NCBI RefSeq assembly: GCF_014164585.1
Contig: NZ_JACJFM010000001.1
Coordinates: forward strand, 62,001-126,000
Direction of reading: 5' to 3'
DNA from: Oceanospirillum sediminis
GTDB lineage: Bacteria; Pseudomonadota; Gammaproteobacteria; Pseudomonadales; Halomonadaceae
Length of the DNA: 64,000 nt
Numbering within the stretch: the stretch's first letter is position 1; the number at the start of each line of letters is the position of its first letter. Positions 31,089-39,651 of the stretch are shown one piece after another. Below the pieces are notes generated by a model. It was not told the DNA's origin. It did not search any database and was given only the letters and a program-made list of their open reading frames with translations. Both the position numbers and the translations under genes were made by a program.

Positions 31089-32084
31089 TCAGGCTTTCAT
31101 TGCGCCCATACGAATTCTCGGGTCCAGCAGCATCAGCAGCAGGTCAGAGATCAGAGTGCCCAGAATCACCAGAATGCAGTACACCATCACCAGCGCACCA
31201 GCCAGATACATATCCTGGTTCAGCAGGGAGTTCAGAAACAGCGGCCCCATATCCGGCAGGGACATCACCACACCCACAATGGGCGCACCGGAGATAATAT
31301 TGGTCAGCTCCCAGCCCAGTGTGGAGACCACAGGATTGAGCGCCATACGCACCGGATACTTCATAATCACTTTGCGCTCATCCATACCCGTGGCTCTGGC
31401 AGCAGTGACATACATCTTGTTCAGCTCATCCAGCAGGGTGGCACGCATGGTACGAATCTGGAATGCAGTGCCTGCCGTTCCCAGCACCACCACCGGCACC
31501 CAGATATGAGCCATCATGTCTTTGAATTTTTCCCAGCTCCAGGGCGCATCCTGCATCACAGGTGAGAACAGACCACCGGCTGACGTTCCCCAGAACACAG
31601 AACTGAGATATAAGAGAATCAGAGCGAACATAAAATTCGGGATCGCCAGCCCGATATAACCTAACAGTGAGATCGCATGATCACCGATGGAATACTGCCG
31701 CAGAGCGCAATAGATCCCCATAGGCACTGCGATAAAGTAAGTAAACACCAGGGTCATAAAGACCAGCGTCAGTGTGACGGGCATGCGCTCGGCCACCACA
31801 TCAATCACAGGACGGTGATACTCCCAGGAGTAACCAAAATCACCCTGCACAAAATCACTGGCCCAGTTGATGTACTGAATATACAGGGGTTCATTAAGAC
31901 CTAATTTATCGCGAATCTCTTCAATCTGCTCGGCGGTCATTACCGCACCACCCTGGCTTTTCTTACCGGCATAAGCATCGGCGTAGTCACCCGGTGGCAG
32001 CTGAATCAGCACAAAAGCGATCATAGAGAGCACCGTCAGCATCGCCAGTGCCGATACCATTCGCTTTATGATCATTTGAATCAT
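31089..32084 (-). CDS. Peptide/nickel-type ABC permease, OppB-like
   Basis: A 331-aa permease with six predicted helices, starting with the family's usual N-terminal helix (SALAMLTVLSMIAFVLIQLPPGDY). The EAA-like loop is YVTAARATGMDERKVIMKYPVRMALNP, in two parts. It is the first gene after the solute-binding protein and is separated from it by a terminator-bearing spacer. Confidence 0.93.
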   Translation of the reverse strand: MIQMIIKRMVSALAMLTVLSMIAFVLIQLPPGDYADAYAGKKSQGGAVMTAEQIEEIRDKLGLNEPLYIQYINWASDFVQGDFGYSWEYHRPVIDVVAERMPVTLTLVFMTLVFTYFIAVPMGIYCALRQYSIGDHAISLLGYIGLAIPNFMFALILLYLSSVFWGTSAGGLFSPVMQDAPWSWEKFKDMMAHIWVPVVVLGTAGTAFQIRTMRATLLDELNKMYVTAARATGMDERKVIMKYPVRMALNPVVSTLGWELTNIISGAPIVGVVMSLPDMGPLFLNSLLNQDMYLAGALVMVYCILVILGTLISDLLLMLLDPRIRMGAMKA

Positions 32085-32189
32085 AGGAATATCTCACAGG
32101 TTCTTATCACGGTTCGGGGCTGACTGTGAGTCTTCGCTCACTGATGTAAACGGCTTAACAAGCCGATCACGCAACACCCGGTCAGATAA

Positions 32190-32225
32190 AATAAAAACAC
32201 CAGCAGACCGGCTCAGATCTGCTGG
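32190..32225 (-). terminator. Intra-operon terminator after the solute-binding protein gene
   Basis: CCAGCAGA/TCTGCTGG stem of 8 bp at 32200-32225, followed on the minus strand by a T-rich tract (GTTTTTATTTTATCT). It lies in the 324-bp spacer before the permease genes. A second small hairpin (CGGCTT/AAGCCG) lies at about 32152-32166. Partial termination here would make more binding protein than membrane components. Confidence 0.75.
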
Positions 32226-32408
32226 CTTGCCCAGTCGGGCTAAGGCTCTGGCTGCCGTTTCTGTTCGAAAGTGCACCCTGCAATAAAAAAAGGTTTATTC
32301 AGGCAACAGAAAAGACAGTATGAGCCGTTACAGACGACATCTTTCATCACCCGCCCGCCACTGTTACAAAGTACTGACGGGTGATGTCCGATTAGTGTTC
32401 AGGGTTTA

Positions 32409-34415
32409 TTACTGTTTGATAAACCACTGATCAGGACGGCTTGGGTGTGAATAACCAAACGCCCAGGTATTCACTTTCCACTTCGGCACATTGCCCATGC
32501 GGTTATGAACAGTATTTGGCAGAGGTACGCCACCGACAGTGCCAATCACCACCAGGTTCTTCACTAACAGCTCAGTACCCTCTTTACCCAGATTGATCCA
32601 CTGATCAGAACCCGGCATCAGAGTTGGCATCTTCTGGCCAATTTCCCACTGACGTTTTGCCCAGGCCGGTGGTTCAGAACCTTCTTTCCCTTCCGTTACA
32701 AGCCAGTCGCGCCATGGCACACCGGTCTGTGGAGAGAAATCAGAGTACGGAGGCATCCAGTAAGAGAAATTAGACGCGATAGAAGGACGGAACACCTCAC
32801 CACCGGCGGCCCAGTCCATGTTGATATCCAGATTATTGGCGGTGGACTTCTCACGCAGCAGCTGAGTCGTAATCTCTTTCAGGATTACGTCAACACCCAC
32901 TGCTTTCCACATATCCGCTACCATCACCGGGAACTTCTCGTTCTTGGTGTACTGCAGAGTGTATTCCCACAGAATGCGCAGCGGCTTACCATCAGGACGC
33001 AGACGAACACCATCCGGTCCCATCTTCAGACCCATTTCGTCCAGCAGGGCATTGGCCTGATCGGTATCGAAATCAGTGAAATACTCGTCGTACCAGTCTT
33101 CCTGCCACTCAACACCCACAGGGCTGGCCTGCCATGGCTGACCCAGGCCCAGGTACAGCAGCTCGTTAATCTCGTCACGGTCCATCGCCAGAGACATGGC
33201 TTTGCGGAAGCGCAGATCAGAATAAATTTCGCGCAGTACCGGATCTTTGTGGGTCTGGTTAAAGATGATAGTCGGACCAAAATCACCCGGTGGCAGGCGA
33301 ACTTCGTAGTTACCCTTCTTCTCGTTCTCTTTCAGTGTCGGGTAAGCGGCCAGATCCATCGACTGAGATTTCTGGTCTACGTTGCCGTTCATGATCTCCA
33401 GAGGGAACAGCTTCTTATCAATAAAGCGCTCCAGCACCTTATCAATATATGGCAGCTGCTGACCGCTGGAATCGACAGCAAAATAGTAAGGGTTAGCACG
33501 GAAGGTACGGCGCTCAGTTGTCGGGGCCGTATCCATAATATGCGCTTCCATAGTTGGCAGCTCTACACCGATTGGCGACGCCATCGGAGAGTCCATCCAC
33601 TTATCCCAGTACGCATCAAAACGAGCGACCCAGTTATCATAACCGGCAGCTTTTGCCTCTTTATCAGCGTTTTTGTTGTATTTCGGATGCATCGGCTTGA
33701 AGAAGTGGGCCGGAGCAAACGCCGTATAGTAAGAACCAAAACCGGTCAGATAAGTCAGCATTGCCGGATATGGCTTATCAAAATTGAAGCGTACTTTCTC
33801 GTCGTTAATGACCGTCGCAGCCACCCCCACGCTCCATGGGTTGGGTGTATTCTTGTGCAGCTGCTTGTTATTAACGATATCGTTCATCCAGAAGGCGACA
33901 TCTTCTGCAGTGAAATCATCGCCATCAGACCATTTCAGACCTTTACGCAGAGTGAAAGTGATCTCGGTGAAATCTTCGTTCCACTGCCAGCTCTTAGCAA
34001 TCATCGGCTTGATGGTCTGCAGATCATCTGACATACGCACCAGCTGAACCTGACGCCAGGCCAGCACTTCAGACGTACCGGATTCATAAGCGATGGACAT
34101 ACCTTTAATCGTGCCGCCGTACTGACCACACTCTTCGTAAGGCAGGATCACCAGCGGCTCTTCTGGCAGACGCTGATCAACCGGAGGCAGCTTACCCGCT
34201 TTAACATCAGCGGCAAACATCGGGTTTTCTTTGAACATCAGCTCAGAACCAGTCTGCTTTTCCAGACTGCTCAGCTCCAGCTGCTGAGGAAATACCGTTT
34301 TCAGACCCTGGCTATTAGCCACTGTCGCACAACTTGCAGCATAAGCCGCCTGACCAGACAGCAGAGCAGAAGCAACCAGAGTTGCCATAAGGGTTTTGCG
34401 GGGCGCTCTCATCAT
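32409..34415 (-). CDS. ABC transporter solute-binding protein, family 5
   Basis: A 668-aa periplasmic binding protein of the oligopeptide/nickel family. A Sec signal peptide (RKTLMATLVASALLSGQAA) ends at AYA, with no lipobox. Family segments include SYxSGT-like IAYESGTSEVLAW and FTLRKGLKWSDGDDFTAEDV. At about 640 residues after processing it is larger than OppA (about 520). The start was placed at an ATG; an in-frame GTG nine bases upstream is also possible. It is the first gene of the operon, divergent from the LysR regulator. The ligand is unknown. Confidence 0.92.
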   Translation of the reverse strand: MMRAPRKTLMATLVASALLSGQAAYAASCATVANSQGLKTVFPQQLELSSLEKQTGSELMFKENPMFAADVKAGKLPPVDQRLPEEPLVILPYEECGQYGGTIKGMSIAYESGTSEVLAWRQVQLVRMSDDLQTIKPMIAKSWQWNEDFTEITFTLRKGLKWSDGDDFTAEDVAFWMNDIVNNKQLHKNTPNPWSVGVAATVINDEKVRFNFDKPYPAMLTYLTGFGSYYTAFAPAHFFKPMHPKYNKNADKEAKAAGYDNWVARFDAYWDKWMDSPMASPIGVELPTMEAHIMDTAPTTERRTFRANPYYFAVDSSGQQLPYIDKVLERFIDKKLFPLEIMNGNVDQKSQSMDLAAYPTLKENEKKGNYEVRLPPGDFGPTIIFNQTHKDPVLREIYSDLRFRKAMSLAMDRDEINELLYLGLGQPWQASPVGVEWQEDWYDEYFTDFDTDQANALLDEMGLKMGPDGVRLRPDGKPLRILWEYTLQYTKNEKFPVMVADMWKAVGVDVILKEITTQLLREKSTANNLDINMDWAAGGEVFRPSIASNFSYWMPPYSDFSPQTGVPWRDWLVTEGKEGSEPPAWAKRQWEIGQKMPTLMPGSDQWINLGKEGTELLVKNLVVIGTVGGVPLPNTVHNRMGNVPKWKVNTWAFGYSHPSRPDQWFIKQ

Positions 34416-34471
34416 CACTCTCACTTAGCGTTATTAAGTTAAAGCACGGAAAAATTTATTGTTATCCGGAA

Positions 34472-34485
34472 GGTTCATATGAACC
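34472..34485. promoter_or_regulatory. Perfect 14-bp palindrome in the transporter/LysR divergent region
   Basis: GGTTCATATGAACC, 57 bp upstream of the solute-binding protein start. It is a candidate binding site for the divergent LysR regulator or a promoter-overlapping operator. Confidence 0.45.
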
Positions 34486-34581
34486 CTCCTGACCGGTAAC
34501 TCGATGACGCTTAGTGTCCGTGAGAAAGATGACATAATGTTTAAATGAAAATTAAACATTCGTCTGAAAATATAAATACAA

Positions 34582-34595
34582 GTTATACCTATAAC
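34582..34595. promoter_or_regulatory. Second inverted repeat in the transporter/LysR divergent region
   Basis: GTTATACCTATAAC has 6-bp arms and a 2-bp centre. It is close to the T-N11-A form bound by LysR-type regulators and lies about 100 bp upstream of the regulator start. Confidence 0.4.
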
Positions 34596-34695
34596 CTGAA
34601 GAAAAAACAGGACACGCTTTAACCCGTGCCGCCAAAGCCTGGTAACATGCGGTTTTCAGAGGTTTTTCTTCAAAAACCAGAGAGAGAAAAAAGCA

Positions 34696-35610
34696 GTGGA
34701 TATTACAATGGCCGAGATCCGGGCCTTTAATGCCGTCGTTGAACAGGGCAATTTCAGTCGTGCCGCTCAGTCATTGGGCGTCAGTCAGCCTGCGATTACC
34801 GCTCAAATGCAAAAGCTGGAAGGTCGTTTTGATACTCAGATTATGGAACGCAACCACGGCGGGATAAAACTGACGGACCTCGGCAAACGGCTGTATAAAA
34901 TCACTCAGCAATACCAGGACCTGGAAACCCTGATTCACCAGCTGGCCAACGACGACCTGACCGCCCGCAATCGGGATATTCAGGTAGCGACTTCATCCCC
35001 TCTGCTGTTTTTGCCCCTGACGGTAGAATTTCGAAAACTGTACCCTGATGCGAACGTAAAAGTCGTCAACGGTACAACGGAAGAATGCAAAGCCATGCTA
35101 CTGGCCAGAGAAGTCGATATTGGTATGTTCCCGGTAGAAGACGGCAACCCGGAACTGTCTAAACTCTCATTTCATACCCATAAACTAGTCGCCATTGTGC
35201 CTGTTGAACACTCCATCGCGAAGCTGGATGCCGTCAGCGTAGACGAACTGATCAGACACCCGTTGATCTTCACCACAAAAGGCGCGATCACTCAGGATTT
35301 TGTCGACCAGGCTTTTGCCAGCAAAGGCCACTTCCCGGAACCGAATATCTGTCTGGATGGCCGCTTTGAAACCTGTCATGCCGTACACCTGGGCTTAGGT
35401 ATTGGTTTTGCCTTTGTAGAAGATGTGCCCAAAGATGAAGGTCTTGCACAGGTGCCAATTAAAGAAAAACCGAACGAAACCACCGAGCATATCTGCTGGC
35501 TGAGATCCCGCAGTAATGTACAGGGTATTCGGGACTTTGTGGATATGGCGCTGGAGAAGTGTAGTGAGAAATATACACAGGAAAAATTTAATTCGAAAAA
35601 CCACATATAA
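34696..35610 (+). CDS. LysR-family transcriptional regulator
   Basis: A 304-aa regulator. The N-terminal winged helix (EIRAFNAVVEQGNFSRAAQS, SQPAITAQMQKLE) is followed by a type 2 periplasmic-binding-like sensor domain. The start is GTG 34696 or ATG 34708; AGAGAGA precedes the GTG. It is divergent from the ABC transporter operon, which it probably controls. The general look resembles LysR regulators of aminoethylphosphonate uptake, but this is only an impression. The last 15 codons are AT-rich like the downstream island. Confidence 0.92.
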   Translation: MDITMAEIRAFNAVVEQGNFSRAAQSLGVSQPAITAQMQKLEGRFDTQIMERNHGGIKLTDLGKRLYKITQQYQDLETLIHQLANDDLTARNRDIQVATSSPLLFLPLTVEFRKLYPDANVKVVNGTTEECKAMLLAREVDIGMFPVEDGNPELSKLSFHTHKLVAIVPVEHSIAKLDAVSVDELIRHPLIFTTKGAITQDFVDQAFASKGHFPEPNICLDGRFETCHAVHLGLGIGFAFVEDVPKDEGLAQVPIKEKPNETTEHICWLRSRSNVQGIRDFVDMALEKCSEKYTQEKFNSKNHI

Positions 35611-35819
35611 AAACTTTAACATCTTGATTTAAAATATAACACTACCTCATATTAGATCGATACATTCAGTAATTTTCGATAATAGCAGCCCTCCATCTTA
35701 TTGCTTATAAGGCTATGGGCAGTCCAACGCAAGACAACAATTGTCGCTATAGACAATAAACTCTACAACATTTAAATTTACAGAAACACAATATAATCAA
35801 AACCATACAGGACAAGAAC

Positions 35820-38015
35820 TTGATAAATTCAATTACACTCCAAGAAGTTACTAGCTATTCACCAGAAAAACCTACTAAAATTAAAATAGATGGCAATAAA
35901 ATAAATCTCTTTTATGGTCTAAATGGTTCAGGAAAATCAACCATAGGCAAACTATTACAAGCTCCTAGTCTACCTGAATATAAAAAATGCAAAATAGAGC
36001 ACATACAAAATGAAGATGAAATCATTGTATACAACCAAGAATTCATAAGAGAAAATTTTTACACAACAGATCATTTAAATGGCATATTCACTCTAAGCAA
36101 AGAAAATCAAGAAGCAGAAAAAGCCATTGAATCTGCAAAAGAAAAAATCATAGAAATCAATGATAAAAAAAACCAAACAATTAACAAACTCAACGATATC
36201 AGCAATAAAAAATCAGCAGAAGAAAAAAATATAAAAGATATAGTATGGTCTGCAAAATCAACTCATGAAAATACAGATTTAGATTTCTGCTTAAACAACT
36301 ATCGCAATAATAAATCAAAATTTCTTGACAAAGTTAAATCAAGCTCCGGGGTTACAAAAAAAAACTTTGAGACATTAACAGCTGAAGCAAGAGAGTTATT
36401 AAACAGCAACAACAATACTATAGAAAATATATCTCAATTAAATATCAATATGGGAGAAGATAAAGATTTCTCTATCCTATCTGAGATAATATTGGGATCA
36501 CAGGACTCTTATTTATCAGATCTTATTAAAAACTTAGGAAACTCTGATTGGGTAAAGTCAGGTATGGCTTATATGGCACCAAATAATCCATGCCCATTTT
36601 GTCAACAAACCATAGATACAGCGATATATAATGCGGTTAAACAGCTTTTCGATGATACATATGAAAAAAAAATCTCTCTAATACAATCATTAAAAATCAA
36701 ATATGAGAAAGAAACAGACAATCTGAAATCTAGGTTATTAAACTTAACACTGACTATTCCAGAAAATATTGATACACATAATCTTCAAGATAAAGCTAAC
36801 TTGCTTCTTGGAGGACTATCAAAAAACCTTGAAAAAATAAAAAACAAATTAATCAACCCCAGTATACCTATAAAACTAGTAGATACAACCTCTTTACTAT
36901 CAGATTTAGAAAATGCTATTTCAAAGACAAACAATAAAATAGATTTATTCAACAATAAAATCAAAAACGCAGACCAACACCTTAATAGAATACAATCAGA
37001 TTTTTGGATTCTATTAAATATCAAATATACTGAATCAATGGATCATTCAGATCAGAAAATAAAGAAATTTAAAGAAGAGTCAGATGCTCTTACCAAAGAG
37101 AAATATTTATTAGAAGAAGAAAAAGATCAGCAGTCAAGAATCATTAGTGAAAACCAAAAAAAAATAACTAATATTGAACATTCTATAAACAACATAAATC
37201 AACGACTAATAGGCTTGGGCATCAATAGCTTTCAAATTAAAAAGGCATCTAGCGACAATCAAAGATACAAAATAATAAGAACCAATGAAAACGAGACAAA
37301 CATATACAAAACACTTAGCGAAGGTGAGAAGACTTTAATTTCTTTCTTATACTTTATCGAATATATTTCTGGATCGAAAAGTGATACACACCCTGCCATC
37401 ATTGAAAATAGAATCATCGTTATAGATGATCCAATCTCTAGTCTATCACATAATTATATATACGACATAGCTTCAATAATACACCACAACGTGTTCAACT
37501 CAAATTTCAAACAAGTATTTCTTCTGACTCATAACTTATTCTTCTTCCACGAATTATTAATGCTGAAGAATTCATCAAACAAATGTCCAAAAGGATATAA
37601 GCTATATAGAGTATCAAAATCAGATTTTAGTAAAATAAACCCAATGGAAAGAAATGAGTTGCAAAATGATTATCAAATGTATTGGCAAATTATAAAAGAT
37701 TGCTCCGTCGACTCGTCTTACTCTCAAATGTTACCTAACGCAATGAGAAACATATTAGAGCACTACTTTAACTTTGTTCACAAAAAGGAAGAACTAAGAA
37801 ACATATTAGATAATTTAGGTGATTCAGAGTCAGAATTTAAGCCATTATTTATATATATAAACAGAGAATCCCACTCAGATTCAATAAATTTAATAAACAC
37901 AAATACAATCAACACAAGCCAATACATTGAAAAGTTCAAACAAATATTTCAAGAAACAGGTTTCTTAGGTCACTACAACAATATGATGGGTTTAAAGGAA
38001 GAGGTAAAACAATAA
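35820..38015 (+). CDS. PrrC/RloC-like AAA_13 ATPase, candidate tRNA anticodon nuclease
   Basis: A 731-aa ABC-type ATPase. Walker A is GLNGSGKS at residues 33-40. Coiled coils flank a zinc-hook-like CPFC at 258-261, then come LSEGEKTLISF near 498, Walker B IVIDDPISSLSH near 535 and LLTHNLFFFHEL near 565. The C-terminal part has R643-x3-E647 (MRNILEHYF) and H685 (NRESHSD). This is the Arg-Glu-His arrangement I recall for the PrrC/RloC anticodon-nuclease centre, and the CPFC hook points to RloC rather than PrrC. The start is TTG with AGGA 7-8 nt upstream. The gene is far more AT-rich than both neighbours, so it was probably acquired. Expected role: cleaving tRNA in phage-infected or DNA-damaged cells. 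Confidence 0.78.
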   Translation: MINSITLQEVTSYSPEKPTKIKIDGNKINLFYGLNGSGKSTIGKLLQAPSLPEYKKCKIEHIQNEDEIIVYNQEFIRENFYTTDHLNGIFTLSKENQEAEKAIESAKEKIIEINDKKNQTINKLNDISNKKSAEEKNIKDIVWSAKSTHENTDLDFCLNNYRNNKSKFLDKVKSSSGVTKKNFETLTAEARELLNSNNNTIENISQLNINMGEDKDFSILSEIILGSQDSYLSDLIKNLGNSDWVKSGMAYMAPNNPCPFCQQTIDTAIYNAVKQLFDDTYEKKISLIQSLKIKYEKETDNLKSRLLNLTLTIPENIDTHNLQDKANLLLGGLSKNLEKIKNKLINPSIPIKLVDTTSLLSDLENAISKTNNKIDLFNNKIKNADQHLNRIQSDFWILLNIKYTESMDHSDQKIKKFKEESDALTKEKYLLEEEKDQQSRIISENQKKITNIEHSINNINQRLIGLGINSFQIKKASSDNQRYKIIRTNENETNIYKTLSEGEKTLISFLYFIEYISGSKSDTHPAIIENRIIVIDDPISSLSHNYIYDIASIIHHNVFNSNFKQVFLLTHNLFFFHELLMLKNSSNKCPKGYKLYRVSKSDFSKINPMERNELQNDYQMYWQIIKDCSVDSSYSQMLPNAMRNILEHYFNFVHKKEELRNILDNLGDSESEFKPLFIYINRESHSDSINLINTNTINTSQYIEKFKQIFQETGFLGHYNNMMGLKEEVKQ

Positions 38016-38371
38016 AGTGGAGCCGCCTTTATTCATCTATCGTCTAGGTAGCGAACGAAGATGTTGACAAACATCTTCCCAGCGTCCTAGGCGAAAGCGT
38101 CTATATTTTCTAACTTTAACCACTTTCGGTCTCATATCAGAATTCTCCGCATTTCTGCGACAGTGCTAGTCACTGACAACCCTTGTAAACCATTTACAAG
38201 CTGCAACTGGTACAAAAGTTGAGAGATATAGAAGGCAGCCCCACATCATTTATATCAGAATATGAGAGACCTATCCATAACTAGATAGTGCGAAGTTCTC
38301 GATAGTGGAAACATAAGCTTGCGGTAGTTTTCAAGATATACTTCAATAAATCTAGCATCTAGGATGCCTTA
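38016..38371. other. Hairpin-rich non-coding stretch
   Basis: 356 bp without a gene, with several inverted repeats. GAAGATGTT/AACATCTTC (9 bp) at 38057-38078 is nested in an outer imperfect stem (CGTCTAGG with CCTAGGCG), together spanning 38041-38093. Further pairs are CAGTG/CACTG at 38161-38175, CTTGTAAA/TTTACAAG at 38182-38200 and CTATC/GATAG at 38271-38288, with a small GCATC/GATGC at the end of the next gene. It could hold the terminators of the flanking genes, a small structured RNA, or junction debris of the insertion. Confidence 0.5.
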
Positions 38372-39385
38372 CTACTTGATATCTGCATCTACTTTGATCA
38401 GGTTATCCAGTTCCGCTAACGTTCCGACCTGCTGAACAGTAGCCCCCTCTTCGCCTTCAGATAAACCGATGTAGTGAATCGCCTGATCTTTTTGTCTGCT
38501 CAAAAGGTCCAGCTCTTTCAGCAAGAAAAAGCTATGGCTGGCCACAATGACCTGAATGCCATGATGGCTTAAATCCATCAGAAGAGTAGCAACCAGCCTG
38601 ATCAGCTTCGGATTCAGATTGGCTTCCGGTTCATCCCAGAACAGATACCCTTTATCCAATAAAGAGCCTGTACTAATAAGGCGCGCCACCATAGCCAGTT
38701 TACGCAAACCTTCAGCCACCAGAGAAATCTCCATTTTGCCAGACCCCGGAATATTCAGGTAAAAACGACCATTCTGATCCAACAGGACTTTTCCGCCCAT
38801 CGCCGCCTCAAGTGGAGCGACCAATTGTGCAATGCCTTTCTCCCTGGGGCCTTTAAGCGCTAATGCTCCCAGTAAATCACAGAGATCAACAATATTTTCC
38901 TCAATATCCACATGGGCCGTTCGGTATAACTGGGGTAACCAGTGATACTGGCTGAGCACTTCTCGGGTGGGTAAAAATACCGGCGATTTCTCTTGCCACT
39001 GGACTGGCAACTGTTCAATCTGCACATCTGATTTACTGTTAGTGGCCCAGCTCACTTTTGTATTAAGAGATGAGTCCTGGAAGCACAGCTCAACTTCGCA
39101 ACGATCACGCCCCTGTTTGCGACGTACAATCCGGCCTAATGACTCAGGACGTAACACTCCAATCAGCTTGTCAGCAAAAGCTTTCTGTAATACAGCCTTA
39201 GTGGGCAAGTCTCCCTGAGCTTTTAATCCTTCCTGAGCACTGGTGGCAATCAGGGCATAAATTGCCTTTAACAGATGAGATTTACCGCTACCATTTTCAC
39301 CGACGATCACATTAAGCCCCGGAGAAAACGAGATCTCTGCCTGCTTAAAGACGGTTAAATTTCGAATGACAACTTGATCCAGCAT
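38372..39385 (-). CDS. AAA-family ATPase (AAA_21-like), function unknown
   Basis: A 337-aa SMC-like ATP-binding protein. Walker A is VGENGSGKSHLLKAIYAL near residues 28-45. The Walker B/D-loop segment is FWDEPEANLNPKLIRLVATL and the switch His is in VIVASHSFFLLKEL. A GAGAG ribosome site lies 6 nt upstream. Such single AAA_21 proteins often occur in defence islands, sometimes with a nuclease partner, but no partner gene lies next to it here. GC content is like the rest of the chromosome, unlike the neighbouring RloC-like gene. Confidence 0.82.
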   Translation of the reverse strand: MLDQVVIRNLTVFKQAEISFSPGLNVIVGENGSGKSHLLKAIYALIATSAQEGLKAQGDLPTKAVLQKAFADKLIGVLRPESLGRIVRRKQGRDRCEVELCFQDSSLNTKVSWATNSKSDVQIEQLPVQWQEKSPVFLPTREVLSQYHWLPQLYRTAHVDIEENIVDLCDLLGALALKGPREKGIAQLVAPLEAAMGGKVLLDQNGRFYLNIPGSGKMEISLVAEGLRKLAMVARLISTGSLLDKGYLFWDEPEANLNPKLIRLVATLLMDLSHHGIQVIVASHSFFLLKELDLLSRQKDQAIHYIGLSEGEEGATVQQVGTLAELDNLIKVDADIK

Positions 39386-39472
39386 AACGTTCTCTCAAAA
39401 ATAAATCTTCGGCCTGCTCATGGACATTGAGTATATCCATAAAGTGCAGCAGAGATCAGAATGCTTCAGTAA

Positions 39473-39598
39473 TCAAAACAAAACTTCAGGCTCCTCGACG
39501 TTCGGCGTGAATGTATTGAAATATATCTGCCCATCATCATCACCTCGCAAAGCCAGTTCTCCACATAAACGAGGAAACAGGCTATCAGGAACACGGGC
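39473..39598 (-). pseudogene. Possible decayed gene end
   Basis: A 41-residue open stretch without a start codon, bounded by stops and ending EEPEVLF. It reads like a real protein tail (ELALRGDDDGQIYFNTFTPN). It lies between the glutamate-ligase-like gene and the AAA ATPase. It may be the remnant of a gene lost at this locus; chance cannot be excluded. Confidence 0.25.
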
Positions 39599-39651
39599 TT
39601 AAAGCCTGATTAGTCCTTGCCTGAAGCCTGTATTCAAAATACGGTCGTGCT

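Noticed and set aside
38016-38371. tRNA gene or integron attC site in the hairpin-rich stretch
   Set aside because: No cloverleaf with a TpsiC arm and no attC core sites could be built from the visible stems.
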